Shown here: in pieces, positions 35,451 through 44,616 of the stretch
How the letters are laid out: each line of letters begins with the position of its first letter
Numbering within the stretch: position 1 is the stretch's first letter
Assembly (NCBI GenBank): GCA_019636015.1
Contig: JAHBYJ010000001.1
Coordinates: forward strand, 124,001-188,000
DNA from: Parvibaculaceae bacterium
GTDB taxonomy: Bacteria > Pseudomonadota > Alphaproteobacteria > Parvibaculales > Parvibaculaceae
Direction of reading: 5' to 3'
DNA: 64,000 nt
Notes under the pieces: generated by a model
The model's input: the letters and a program-made list of their open reading frames with translations, nothing else
What the model was told of the DNA's origin: nothing
Databases searched by the model: none
Made by a program: the position numbers and the translations under genes

Positions 35451-37778
35451 ATGCATCCGATCGCCGAACAGATCTGGGATATGAAGTACCGCCTCCATGC
35501 CGAGGACGGGACGCCGCTCGACCTGACGGTGGCGGACACATGGTCCCGCGTGGCGAAGGCGCTGGCTGAGGCAGAGGCTCCGGAAAGCCGCGCGCATTGG
35601 GAAGCCCGTTTCCGCGAGGCGATGGAGGGTTATCGCTTTCTCCCAGCAGGCCGCATCATTGCGGGCGCGGGCACGGGCCGCGACGTGACGCTCTTCAACT
35701 GCTTCGTGATGGGCGAAATCCCGGACACGATGGCCGGCATTTTCGACGGCCTGAAGGAAGCCGCCCTCACCATGCAGCAGGGCGGCGGCATCGGCTACGA
35801 CTTCTCGACGCTGCGCCCCAGGGGCGCGCCGGTGAAAGGCGTGGGCGCGGATGCCTCCGGTCCGCTCTCCTTCATGGACGTCTGGGACGCGATGTGCCGC
35901 ACCATCATGTCTGCGGGCTCGCGCCGCGGCGCCATGATGGCGACCATGCGCTGCGACCACCCGGACATCGAAGCCTTCATCGAGGCGAAGCAGGAGGCCG
36001 GCCGCCTCACCATGTTCAACCTCTCGGTGCTCGCGACCGATCCCTTCATGGAAGCGGTGAAGAAGGACGCCGACTGGGACCTCGTCTTTGACGGCACCGT
36101 CTACAAGACCCTGAAGGCGCGCGCGCTCTGGGACCGCATCATCCATGCGACCTATGACTATGCCGAGCCGGGCGTCATTTTCATCGACCGCATCAATGCG
36201 CGGAACAATCTTTATTACGCCGAGACGATCCATGCGACGAATCCTTGCGGCGAGCAGCCGCTGCCGCCTTATGGCGCCTGCCTGCTCGGCTCGATCAATC
36301 TCGCCGCGCTGGTGAAAGAACCCTTCACCGAAGCAGCTCATGTCGACGAAGCCGAACTCGACGAACTCGTGCGCATCGCCGTACGTGCGATGGACAACAC
36401 GATCGACGTGTCGCGCTTCCCGCTGCCCGAGCAGCGCCACGAGGCGCAGGCGAAGCGCCGCATCGGCCTCGGCGTGACGGGCCTCGCCGATGCGCTCATC
36501 ATGTGCCGTACGCGCTATGGCTCGGACGCTTCGCTCGCCCTCATCCGCAATTGGATGAAGGTGCTGTCGCGCGCCGCCTATCTCGCCTCCGTCGACATTG
36601 CGAAGGAAAAGGGCCCTTTCCCGCTTTTCGTCGCCGATGCCTATCTCGCGGGCGAAACCGTCTCCGGCCTCGACCGCGACATTCGCGAGGCGATTGCCGA
36701 ACACGGCATCCGCAATGCGCTTGTGACTTCGATTGCGCCGACCGGCACCATCTCGCTTTTCGCGGGCAATGTGTCCTCCGGCATCGAACCCGTCTTCGCC
36801 TATGCCTATACGCGAAAGGTTCTGCTGCCCGATGGCACAAGGCGCGAGGAGAAGGTGCGCGACTTCGCGGTGGACCGCTTCCACGAGATTTTTGGCGCGG
36901 AAACTTCGCTGCCCGATTATTTCGTCAATGCGCAGGAACTCACACCCGCCGAGCATATCGCCGTGCAGGCCGCCGTGCAGGACTATATCGACAGCTCGAT
37001 CTCGAAGACGATCAACGTGCCGGCCGATATTTCCTTCGAGGACTTCAAGAACGTCTATATGGACGCCTATGAAAAAGGCCTCAAGGGCTGCACCACCTAT
37101 CGCCCGAGCGATGTGCGCGGCTCTGTCCTTTCCATCGACGAGACCCCTGCGCCTGCCGAGCAGGCGGTGCTGCCGCTCGCCGCTCCCACACCGCAGACCG
37201 AACGTTACGAGAAGGACGGCGTCGTCTATATGTCGAAGCCGCTCGAGCGCGAAACGGTGCTGCCGGGCTTCACCTACAAGCTGCAATGGCCGGAGAGCGA
37301 CCACGCGATCTACATCACCATCAACGACATCATGCAGGCCGAAGGACAAAACAACAGGCGCCGTCCCTTCGAGATTTTCATCAACTCGAAGAACATGGAG
37401 CATTACGCCTGGACCGTCGCGCTGACCCGCATGATCTCCGCCGTCTTCCGCCGCGGTGGCGATGTGACTTTCGTCGTCGAAGAGCTGAAAGCCGTCTTCG
37501 ACCCGCGCGGCGGCTCGTGGATGAAGGGCCGCTATGTGCCGAGCCTCCTTGCCGCCATCGGCGAAGTGATCGAACAGCACATGATCGATACGGGCTTCAT
37601 TGCCGCGAAGGATGGCCGCCCGGTAACGGAAGCGCTCCGCGCCGTCGCGGGCGACCCGCCCCCGCCTCCCGGAAGCGCAACGGCCCTGAAGGGCTGCCCG
37701 CGCTGCGGCGAACGCGGCATGGTGCGGCAGGAAGGCTGCGAAACCTGCACCTCCTGCGGCTACTCGAAGTGCAGTTGA
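35451..37778 (+). CDS. nrdJ: Adenosylcobalamin-dependent (class II) ribonucleotide reductase
   Basis: A 775-residue class II RNR, which reduces ribonucleotides using a cobalamin-derived thiyl radical and needs no oxygen. Motifs: FNCFVMGEI near residue 82 with the first redox Cys, NPCGEQPLPPYGACLLGSINL with Cys266 at 264-284, and the phosphate-binding IAPTGTISLFAGN region. The last 27 residues form a zinc ribbon with Cys749, Cys752, Cys766 and Cys769, plus a terminal CS pair. No nrdB-like gene accompanies it. The cofactor can come from the PduO-type adenosyltransferase encoded at 19.8 kb. Confidence 0.95.
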   Translation: MHPIAEQIWDMKYRLHAEDGTPLDLTVADTWSRVAKALAEAEAPESRAHWEARFREAMEGYRFLPAGRIIAGAGTGRDVTLFNCFVMGEIPDTMAGIFDGLKEAALTMQQGGGIGYDFSTLRPRGAPVKGVGADASGPLSFMDVWDAMCRTIMSAGSRRGAMMATMRCDHPDIEAFIEAKQEAGRLTMFNLSVLATDPFMEAVKKDADWDLVFDGTVYKTLKARALWDRIIHATYDYAEPGVIFIDRINARNNLYYAETIHATNPCGEQPLPPYGACLLGSINLAALVKEPFTEAAHVDEAELDELVRIAVRAMDNTIDVSRFPLPEQRHEAQAKRRIGLGVTGLADALIMCRTRYGSDASLALIRNWMKVLSRAAYLASVDIAKEKGPFPLFVADAYLAGETVSGLDRDIREAIAEHGIRNALVTSIAPTGTISLFAGNVSSGIEPVFAYAYTRKVLLPDGTRREEKVRDFAVDRFHEIFGAETSLPDYFVNAQELTPAEHIAVQAAVQDYIDSSISKTINVPADISFEDFKNVYMDAYEKGLKGCTTYRPSDVRGSVLSIDETPAPAEQAVLPLAAPTPQTERYEKDGVVYMSKPLERETVLPGFTYKLQWPESDHAIYITINDIMQAEGQNNRRRPFEIFINSKNMEHYAWTVALTRMISAVFRRGGDVTFVVEELKAVFDPRGGSWMKGRYVPSLLAAIGEVIEQHMIDTGFIAAKDGRPVTEALRAVAGDPPPPPGSATALKGCPRCGERGMVRQEGCETCTSCGYSKCS

Positions 37779-37830
37779 ATCACACAAGCCTCTTCCCCTT
37801 TCTTCCGCCCGGCCTATCTCTTCCTGCCGG

Positions 37831-38754
37831 ATGGAACCTGAAATCACATCGCCCGGTGCGGGCCTGACACCTATTTCCCGCCTCCTGCTGCTCGAAAACC
37901 CGAACAGCGGCGGCGGCAAGGATTGGGACACGGACCGCTTTGTCTCGGCGGCGCGCGAGCTCGGCATTGCCATACGCCATGAACGCCCGGACGGCGCCGA
38001 TGCCTGCCGTGCCCTCTTCATGGAAGCGGACGAAATCGACGCCGTGGCGGTGGCCGGCGGCGACGGCACCATCAATCCGCTGATCGAATGCCTGGTGGAG
38101 CGGCAGGTGCCGCTTCTCGTGCTCCCGGCGGGGACCGCAAACGATTTCGCCCGCTCCCTCCGCCTGCCGCGAGAGCCTGAGGCGCTGGCCTGTCTTCTGC
38201 TGGAAGGCCATGTCGGCACCGCCGATGTCGGCTATGCGAACGGCAAGCCCTTTCTCAATGCGGCGAGCATCGGCATGACGAACACGATCAGCCGGTTGCA
38301 GACGAAGGAACGCAAGCGGAAATGGGGTGTGCTGAGCTATGCCTTGAGCGCGCTGCAGGCAGCGCTCGAACCCCGCAGCTTCGTCGCGCGCTTCGACGGC
38401 GGAAGCGAGCGCGGCGACCTGCGCTGCATCCAGCTTCTGATCGGCAACGGCCGCTTCTATGGCGGCGGCATGACGGTCCACGCCGATGCCACGCTGACCG
38501 ACGGCACGCTCCATCTCTATGCGGTGGTGCCGCGCTCCGTCTTCGGCCTTGCGGCACTGTTGCCCTTTCTCCGCTTCGGCCGGGCCGATCTTGCGCCGGA
38601 AGTTCTTTGCGACGAGGGCCAGGAAATCTCCATCGCGACGCGTCCGCGGCGGCACGTCTTTGCCGATGGCGAGGAACTGACCGGGACGCCTGTGCGTTTC
38701 AAGGTGAGGCCGAATGCGCTCAAAGTGATCCTGCCACGGGAGAAGGATGAATGA
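37831..38754 (+). CDS. Diacylglycerol/sphingosine kinase family lipid kinase
   Basis: A 307-residue member of the DAGK catalytic family. NPNSGGGK near the N-terminus, GGDGT at 76-80 (nucleotide binding) and LPAGTANDFA at 99-107 are the family motifs. IGNGRFYGGGM and the C-terminal DGEELTGTPV complete the two-domain fold. Such soluble bacterial enzymes (YegS, DgkB types) phosphorylate lipids such as diacylglycerol or phosphatidylglycerol. The lipid substrate is not evident. Its stop overlaps the next start as ATGA. Confidence 0.88.
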   Translation: MEPEITSPGAGLTPISRLLLLENPNSGGGKDWDTDRFVSAARELGIAIRHERPDGADACRALFMEADEIDAVAVAGGDGTINPLIECLVERQVPLLVLPAGTANDFARSLRLPREPEALACLLLEGHVGTADVGYANGKPFLNAASIGMTNTISRLQTKERKRKWGVLSYALSALQAALEPRSFVARFDGGSERGDLRCIQLLIGNGRFYGGGMTVHADATLTDGTLHLYAVVPRSVFGLAALLPFLRFGRADLAPEVLCDEGQEISIATRPRRHVFADGEELTGTPVRFKVRPNALKVILPREKDE

Positions 38755-39215
38755 CGGAATTGCTGCTGACCGATTCCGAGGCTGCGCTGAAGGCGCTCGG
38801 CGTCGCCTGCCAGTCGGCAAGCCGCTACTACGAGACTGCCGCGGGTGTCACTCATGGCGAATGGAGCGAGCATGCCGCAATGCGAAGCTTTGCCTGCCGT
38901 GAAATGAGCAAGCGCATTGCCGATCAGCTGAAGCGCGAGGACGTGCTGCCCGGCACACCGGATGAGGACCTTGAGTGGCTGAAGGAAATCGCCCTGCGGG
39001 CCCAGACGGCCCTCACCGGCGACGAGGAGGGCGCACTGCTGAAAGGTTATGCCCATGCGGAACGGAAAATCTGGAAGGCGCTGGGCGATCTCGGCGTGGC
39101 GGGCATAAGCCGCGAACAGGCGGACATTGCCCGCAAGCTCGCCGCCGATCTTGCCGACGCATTTCTCTGGCTCGGACGCGAAAAAGAGGCTTTGCTGAAG
39201 CAGAACGGCAACTGA
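38751..39215 (+). CDS. Conserved helical hypothetical protein
   Basis: A 154-residue soluble protein, apparently all alpha-helical and rich in Ala, Glu and Leu, with no membrane segment or signal. It overlaps the lipid kinase gene by ATGA and is followed 15 bases later by the VOC gene. Conserved-looking polar residues such as SRYYETA, HGEWSEHAAM and HAERKIW could suggest a four-helix bundle, but no known family or metal-binding motif is secure. Coupling to the kinase suggests co-expression; function is unknown. Confidence 0.6.
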   Translation: MTELLLTDSEAALKALGVACQSASRYYETAAGVTHGEWSEHAAMRSFACREMSKRIADQLKREDVLPGTPDEDLEWLKEIALRAQTALTGDEEGALLKGYAHAERKIWKALGDLGVAGISREQADIARKLAADLADAFLWLGREKEALLKQNGN

Positions 39216-39230
39216 TCTGCTTCGGACCTC

Positions 39231-39647
39231 ATGCGCGGCTTCATCCACCATTTCGATCTGACGGTGAAAGACCCTTGGGCCTCCGCCCCCTTTTATGACG
39301 CCGTGCTCGGCTTCATGGGCTATCGCCGCTGGTCGGAAGATACGGACGGCATCGACTGGGAGCATGCCACTTCGCGCGACTTGCTGCCGACTATCGGCAT
39401 CTTCCGTGCCCGCGGGCCGAACGCCGCCCGTGGCCACGACCGTTACTCTCCGGGTCTCCATCACGTCGCCTGGATCGCCGACAGCCGCGATGACGTGGAC
39501 AGGCTCCACGCGCTGTTGATCGAGATCGGCGCCACCGTGCTCGACCCGCCTGCGGACTATCCCGAATATGGCGAAGGCTATTACGCCGTCATGTTTGCCG
39601 ACCCCGACGGATTGAAACTCGAGTTCGTCTATGAACCCCGAGCGTGA
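39231..39647 (+). CDS. VOC-family (glyoxalase-like) metalloprotein
   Basis: A 138-residue protein of the vicinal oxygen chelate fold with two beta-alpha-beta-beta-beta repeats. MRGFIHHFDLTVKDP carries a first metal His, HHVAWIADSRDDVDRLH a second, and EGYYAVMFADPDGLKLEFVY the final Glu motif. Single VOC domains of this type include dioxygenases, isomerases and resistance proteins, so the reaction is not predictable. The gene follows the helical hypothetical protein by 15 bases. Confidence 0.85.
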   Translation: MRGFIHHFDLTVKDPWASAPFYDAVLGFMGYRRWSEDTDGIDWEHATSRDLLPTIGIFRARGPNAARGHDRYSPGLHHVAWIADSRDDVDRLHALLIEIGATVLDPPADYPEYGEGYYAVMFADPDGLKLEFVYEPRA

Positions 39648-39697
39648 GGTCCGGCTTCGGCGAGCGCCCGGCATGCGACTCGGCTAGACTCCCCGCC

Positions 39698-40906
39698 ATG
39701 AGCAAACTCGAAATCCGCAATGCCGATGCGCGCCGCCTCTTCCTCGACCATCATGCGCTGACAGGCGAGGGCGACGCTCGGCATGAAGCACCGGAGACCT
39801 TGGCGCTCGTCCGCCGCCTCGGATTCGTCCAGCTCGATTCCGTCAATGCGGTCGAGCGCGCGCATCACATGATTCTCTTCTCGCGCGCGCCCTCCTATCG
39901 CCGCGAACACCTCCATTCCCTGCACCACGAACACGCGTCGCTTTTCGAGCATTGGACGCATGATGCCTCGCTGATCCCGATAGAGTTTTATCCCTATTGG
40001 CGGCATCGGTTTCGTGCCGCGCGGGTGAAGATCGAGGCAAACCCGCGCTGGCAGGAACGCTTCGGCCCCGAGGGCGAGAAAGTCTTGCGCAATGTGCGCC
40101 GCCGGCTCCGCCGCGAAGGCCCCTTGATGGCGCGCGACTTCGAGGACAAGGGCGCGGGCGGCTGGTGGGGCTGGGGTCCCTCCAAGACGGCGCTCGAACT
40201 GCTCTGGCGCACGGGCGAGGTCGCGATCGCCCGGCGCGAGGGCTTCGAGAAGGTCTATGATCTTGCCGAGCGCGTGATCCCGGATGAGCACCGCCTCGCA
40301 AGACCGTCCGAAAGCGCGATGAAGGACTGGGCCTGCCGCGCCGCGCTCGACCGGCTTGGCTTTGCCACTCCGCAGGAGATCGCCGCCTTCTGGCACCTCG
40401 TCTCCATTGCCGATGCGAAGGCCTGGACCGCGAAGGCACGGAAGCGGAATGAGATTGCAGAAGTCTCCGTCGAAGGCGCGGATGGCGCGTGGAAGTCTGC
40501 CTTTGCGCCGGCCGACATTGAGGCGCGCCTTGCCGCCGCCGAAGAAGCACCGGCGTCGATGCGCCTGCTCTCGCCCTTCGATCCCGCGATCCGCGACCGC
40601 AAGCGCGCCATGCGCCTTTTCGACTTCGACTACCGCATCGAGATTTTCGTGCCCGAGAAGAAGCGCAAATACGGCTACTACGTTCTGCCGCTGCTTGAGG
40701 GCGACCGCTTTGCCGGTCGCGCCGATCTCAAGGTGCATCGCGCGGAAGGCCGCCTTGAGGTGAAAGGGCTCTGGCTCGAACCCGGCATGAAGCTCGGCAA
40801 AGCGCGTCAGAATGACATCCTGCTCGCTCTCGAAAATCTCGGCCGCTTTACGGAGACGCCGGAGATCGATGCAGCCGCTGCTCTACGGCGTGCCAGAGCC
40901 GGGTGA
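39698..40906 (+). CDS. Winged-helix DNA glycosylase-like protein (YcaQ/AlkX family)
   Basis: A 402-residue protein of the HTH_42 family. The QLDSVN motif (Gln45, Asp47) near the N-terminus, followed by RAHHMILFSR, matches the QxD catalytic motif of YcaQ/AlkX, which unhooks DNA interstrand crosslinks; AlkZ relatives have QxQ. Several winged-helix segments follow, and the C-terminus has YYVLPLLEGDRFAGRADLK. Activity on crosslinks is inferred from the family. The last 59 bases overlap the convergent ChaC-like gene. An upstream GTG at 39644 would overlap the VOC stop but adds a non-conserved stretch. Confidence 0.82.
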   Translation: MSKLEIRNADARRLFLDHHALTGEGDARHEAPETLALVRRLGFVQLDSVNAVERAHHMILFSRAPSYRREHLHSLHHEHASLFEHWTHDASLIPIEFYPYWRHRFRAARVKIEANPRWQERFGPEGEKVLRNVRRRLRREGPLMARDFEDKGAGGWWGWGPSKTALELLWRTGEVAIARREGFEKVYDLAERVIPDEHRLARPSESAMKDWACRAALDRLGFATPQEIAAFWHLVSIADAKAWTAKARKRNEIAEVSVEGADGAWKSAFAPADIEARLAAAEEAPASMRLLSPFDPAIRDRKRAMRLFDFDYRIEIFVPEKKRKYGYYVLPLLEGDRFAGRADLKVHRAEGRLEVKGLWLEPGMKLGKARQNDILLALENLGRFTETPEIDAAAALRRARAG

Positions 40907-41396
40907 GCCCTTCATCCGCTATGCCCGCCTCGTCGAGATGGCGCACCGTGCTTTCGAGATAGTCCGGGTTCCGGCCCGACTGCCCTTCGCCCTCGGCGAT
41001 GAGCCGCACCTGCGTGTCGAAATCGAGCCGGCCCGCATATTGCGCATGTTTGCGGTCGACCACGAAGCACAACGCCTCGACGGTGCCGCCGCCATCGACA
41101 AGTTCCACCCGCTTCACGACATCCCGATAGACAAGGGTGACCTGTTCGCGCGCCTGCAGGTAGCGCTTCGTCTCCTCGGCGCGGGCGGCTTCCACCCGGA
41201 AGGCGACGCCGCGGCAGGCGCCGCCTGCATCGAGCCCGAAAACGAGCCCCGGCTTCTCCGGCGTACCGCGATGGACATGGCTGTAGACGCAGAAGGAGCG
41301 ATGATAGCCGCGTAACAAGGCGGGACGGCGTTCCTCATGCTCGAATCCCGGTCGCCACATCAGCGACCCATATCCAAAGACCCATAAATCCTTCAT
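40848..41396 (-). CDS. Gamma-glutamylcyclotransferase, ChaC type
   Basis: A 182-residue ChaC-like protein, a glutathione-specific cyclotransferase that releases 5-oxoproline and Cys-Gly. The opening MKDLWVFGYGSLMWRPGF contains the substrate-binding YGSL motif. Further family matches are RGYHRSFCVYS, GTPEKPGLVFGLD and YLESTVRHL. The length is close to other bacterial ChaC proteins (about 180-230). The start at 41396 removes 11 residues of weak support. Its 3' end overlaps the end of the convergent winged-helix gene by 59 bases. Confidence 0.88.
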   Translation of the reverse strand: MKDLWVFGYGSLMWRPGFEHEERRPALLRGYHRSFCVYSHVHRGTPEKPGLVFGLDAGGACRGVAFRVEAARAEETKRYLQAREQVTLVYRDVVKRVELVDGGGTVEALCFVVDRKHAQYAGRLDFDTQVRLIAEGEGQSGRNPDYLESTVRHLDEAGIADEGLTRLWHAVEQRLHRSPASP

Positions 41397-41467
41397 TCTG
41401 GCCCCCCTTCGCGCGGCCACTATAGTCATGAGCGCGAGACGCAGGCAAAGAAGGACGATCTGACAGG

Positions 41468-42562
41468 ATGACGCCTGAGAAGATGACAGATGTGACGGAA
41501 CCCAGATCGGGCATTCGCTGGGGCATCGCCGGGCCCGCCTTGGCGCTGCTCTGTCTTGTCGCCGCCTATACCGTCTACTGGTTCATCGTGACGGACGAAA
41601 TCCGCAAGCAGGTCGAGGCTTTTTCCGCCAATCCGCCGAATGGCCTTGTAACGGGCTGGAGCGATTTCTCCATGCGGGGCTATCCCTACCGGATCGAGGC
41701 GGATTTCCGGCATCCCGCTCTGAGCGCCCCCGCCGCGCCGGAACAATGGGAATGGCGCTCGGAACGCGCCGCCGTCGCCCTCCTGCCCTACAATCTTCGC
41801 CACGCCGTACTGACTTTCGGACAGGAACACGCGATCACCTATCGCGACATCCGGAACGGCCGCACAAATGAAATCCGCGCCACCGTCCAAAAGGCGCAGG
41901 CGAGCTATGTCGATCTGAAGGACATGCCTGTCGGCCGTATCGCCCTGGATGTGAACGGTCTCGATGCCGCGCACAGCCGCGCAGGGCACGACAGCGAGCG
42001 GTTGCGCGCGACGCGGCTCCAGTTTCACGCCCGCCCCGCCCTGACGGAAGAGGAAGACGTTCTGCCCGCGGCTTACGATTTCGCGCTGCGGACGGAAGGC
42101 GTCGAGGTCGAGGGGGCGCAGCGCCTGCCGGTACTGGGGAACAGCATCGAGCATCTTCTCATGCAGGCGCGCCTCCGGTCCGTGCCCGATACGCCCCATG
42201 TGAGCGCTGTCGAACTGCTCGACGCCTGGCGCAACAGCGGCGGCACGCTCGCAATCTCCGATCTCATCGTGAAATGGGGCCCGCTTGATCTCACCGCGAG
42301 CGGCGAACTCGCGCTCGACCGGCGAAACCGCCCCGAAGGCCAGCTCAATGCGCGCGTGAAGGATTTCAAGGGCCTTCTCGACGTGATGGAACGCGAAGGC
42401 TTTGTGAAGGAAGAGGAAGCGCGCCTCGCGCTTGCAGGGCTCACGCTGGTGTCGCAGTTCCAGGGCAACCGTTCGGACGAGGTGCAGGTCCCCGTCATCA
42501 TGCGCGAGGGCCGCCTCTATCTTGGGCCGCTCGCCGTCGCCGAGCTCGAACCGCTTTACTGA
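41468..42562 (+). CDS. DUF2125 family protein
   Basis: A 364-residue protein with one N-terminal membrane helix (about 19-42, ending YWFIVTDEIR) and a large, mainly beta extracytoplasmic region. The GLVTGWSDFSMRGYPYRIEADF segment is typical of the alphaproteobacterial DUF2125 family, which has AsmA-like beta structure. Function is unknown; an envelope lipid or outer-membrane role is possible by fold only. A second in-frame ATG at 41483 could be the true start. The 3' end overlaps tyrC by seven bases, converging. Confidence 0.82.
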   Translation: MTPEKMTDVTEPRSGIRWGIAGPALALLCLVAAYTVYWFIVTDEIRKQVEAFSANPPNGLVTGWSDFSMRGYPYRIEADFRHPALSAPAAPEQWEWRSERAAVALLPYNLRHAVLTFGQEHAITYRDIRNGRTNEIRATVQKAQASYVDLKDMPVGRIALDVNGLDAAHSRAGHDSERLRATRLQFHARPALTEEEDVLPAAYDFALRTEGVEVEGAQRLPVLGNSIEHLLMQARLRSVPDTPHVSAVELLDAWRNSGGTLAISDLIVKWGPLDLTASGELALDRRNRPEGQLNARVKDFKGLLDVMEREGFVKEEEARLALAGLTLVSQFQGNRSDEVQVPVIMREGRLYLGPLAVAELEPLY

Positions 42563-43506
42563 TCCTGCTTGCCGCCCGGCTGCGCATGCGTCGGGTTGCG
42601 GCCGAAATTCGGTGCGGCAATGTCCTGGCCCGCATCCACGATGGAGCGGCGGATCGCGCGTGTGCGCGTGAAAAGATCGAACAGCTTGTCGCCGTCGCCC
42701 CAGCGGATCGCGCGCTGCAGCGCCGTCAGATCCTCGGAAAAACGCCCGAGCATTTCGAGGATCGGTTCCTTGTTGTTGAGACAGATATCGCGCCACATCG
42801 TCGGATCGGAAGCCGCGAGCCGCGTGAAATCGCGGAAGCCGGACGCCGAATATTTGATGACTTCCGATTGCGTCACCGTCTCGAGATCGCTCGCCGTGCC
42901 GACGATATTGTAGGCGATGATATGCGGCAGATGGCTCACGATCGCGAGTACGAGATCATGATGCTTCGGCTCCATCACATCGACCTTAGAGCCGCAGGCC
43001 GTCCAGAAAGCGTTGAGCTTGTCGACGGCAGCCTGATCCGTGCCCGGCACCGGCGTCAGAATGCACCAGCGCCCTTCGAACAATTCGGCAAAGCCCGCAT
43101 CGGGTCCACTCTCTTCCGTGCCGGCAATCGGATGGCCTGGAATGAAATGCACGCCTTCCGGCACATGCGGGCCCATGTCGCGAATGACGGCGAGCTTCAC
43201 CGAACCGACATCGGTAAGGATCGCACCCTTCTTGAGATGCGGTTCGATTTCCGCCGCGACGGGTCCAAGCGCGCCGACCGGCGTACAGACGACGACAAGA
43301 TCGGCATCTTTCGCAGCCTCAGCGGCGCTCTCATGCACGCTGTCGACAAAGCCGATCTCGAGCGCGCGCTTCCGAGTCGCCTCTGAACGGGCATGTCCGG
43401 CAATGTGGCGCGCAAGCCCCGCCCGCTTGATGGCATGGCCGAGCGATCCGCCGATCAGGCCGAGCCCGATGATCGCCACGCGCTCGAAATGGAATGCGCC
43501 GCTCAT
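42556..43506 (-). CDS. tyrC: Prephenate/arogenate dehydrogenase
   Basis: A 316-residue NAD(P)-dependent dehydrogenase of tyrosine synthesis. The Rossmann motif [10 protein letters not shown] is at about 14-23; catalytic His is in [14 protein letters not shown], and the second conserved His in [11 protein letters not shown]. TyrA-family monofunctional enzymes of this length lack a chorismate mutase or ACT domain. Whether it prefers prephenate (TyrA) or arogenate (TyrC) cannot be decided here; alphaproteobacterial homologues next to hisC are often called cyclohexadienyl dehydrogenase. Its start overlaps hisC by ATGA. Confidence 0.93.
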   Translation of the reverse strand: MSGAFHFERVAIIGLGLIGGSLGHAIKRAGLARHIAGHARSEATRKRALEIGFVDSVHESAAEAAKDADLVVVCTPVGALGPVAAEIEPHLKKGAILTDVGSVKLAVIRDMGPHVPEGVHFIPGHPIAGTEESGPDAGFAELFEGRWCILTPVPGTDQAAVDKLNAFWTACGSKVDVMEPKHHDLVLAIVSHLPHIIAYNIVGTASDLETVTQSEVIKYSASGFRDFTRLAASDPTMWRDICLNNKEPILEMLGRFSEDLTALQRAIRWGDGDKLFDLFTRTRAIRRSIVDAGQDIAAPNFGRNPTHAQPGGKQDQ

Positions 43507-44609
43507 GCCGCGCCCGCCTTCCGCTCCATGAACTCGGCAAGCGCCGCCACCACAAGGCGGTTTGCCTCTTCAGGCCCAACGGTGAGGCGCAGGCAATCCG
43601 GAAGCCCGTAGCTCACCATCTGCCTCAGGATGAGCCCGCGCTTCATCAGGAAGGCGTCGGCGTCACGCGCCGTCTTGCCCTGCTCCATCGGGAAGCGGAT
43701 CAGCAGGAAGTTCGCGACGCTCGGCGCCGCCTCGAGCCCGAGCTTGCCGATCTCTTCGGTGAGCCAGCCGAGCCACGTGTCGTTATGCGCGCGCGCCTTC
43801 TCGACATGCGCCGTATCGAGAATCGAGGCGACACCCGCCTTCAGCGCCGGGATCGATACGTTGAAAGGCCCGCGAATACGGTTCACCACGTCGCAGATAT
43901 GTGCCGGCGCATACATCCAGCCAAGCCGCAACGCAGCGAGCCCGTAGATTTTCGAGAAGGTGCGCGTCATCACGACATTCTCCGACGTCGCGACAAGCTC
44001 GATCCCCGCTTCGTAATCGTTCCGGCCGACATATTCGCTATAGGCCGCGTCGAGCACGAGCAGGATGTCAGGACGAAGCCCCGCCTGCAGCCGGCGTACT
44101 TCGTCGGATGGCAGATAGCTCCCCGTCGGATTGTTCGGATTGGCGATGAAGACGATCTTCGTCTTCGCTGTCACGGCGGCAAGGATCGCGTCCACATCCG
44201 TGCGGAGATTCTTCTCCTTCACGATGATGGGCGTCGCACCCGCTGCCTTGGTGACGATCGGATAGACGAGAAACCCGTGCTCCGTCGAAATCGCCTCGTC
44301 ACCCTCGCCGAGATAGGCCTGGGCCAGAAGATGCAGCAACTCATCCGAGCCCGCGCCGCAGACGATCCTGTCCGCCGCAAGCCCGTAGCGTTTCGCAATC
44401 GCGCTCCGCAATTCCTCGGCGCCGCCATCTGGATAAAGTTCGAGGCTTTGCGCCGCCGCAATGAAAGCCTCGCGCGCATGCGGGCTCGGTCCCAGCGGCG
44501 TTTCATTCGCCGAGAGCTTGTAGATCTTGCCGGCGCCTTCCGCGCTTGCGCGGCCGCCAACATAAGGCTCGATTTCGAGAACGCCGCGTTGCGGCTCTGG
44601 CCGTTTCAT
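43503..44609 (-). CDS. hisC: Histidinol-phosphate / aromatic aminotransferase
   Basis: A 368-residue fold-I PLP aminotransferase. NPNNPTG at 157-163 and the PLP Lys220 in [15 protein letters not shown] define it as HisC-like. The placement between a chorismate mutase gene and tyrC suggests it also or mainly transaminates phenylpyruvate or prephenate, as shown for some broad HisC enzymes. The start at 44609 is chosen for its GTGAGG six bases upstream; ATG 44627 would overlap the upstream stop. It is coupled to tyrC by ATGA. Confidence 0.92.
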   Translation of the reverse strand: MKRPEPQRGVLEIEPYVGGRASAEGAGKIYKLSANETPLGPSPHAREAFIAAAQSLELYPDGGAEELRSAIAKRYGLAADRIVCGAGSDELLHLLAQAYLGEGDEAISTEHGFLVYPIVTKAAGATPIIVKEKNLRTDVDAILAAVTAKTKIVFIANPNNPTGSYLPSDEVRRLQAGLRPDILLVLDAAYSEYVGRNDYEAGIELVATSENVVMTRTFSKIYGLAALRLGWMYAPAHICDVVNRIRGPFNVSIPALKAGVASILDTAHVEKARAHNDTWLGWLTEEIGKLGLEAAPSVANFLLIRFPMEQGKTARDADAFLMKRGLILRQMVSYGLPDCLRLTVGPEEANRLVVAALAEFMERKAGAA

Positions 44610-44616
44610 CGCTGCC

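Noticed and set aside
35415..38219. A 934-codon open frame on the minus strand
   Set aside because: It is antisense to nrdJ and the lipid kinase, both clear genes. Its composition is that of a shadow frame in GC-rich DNA.
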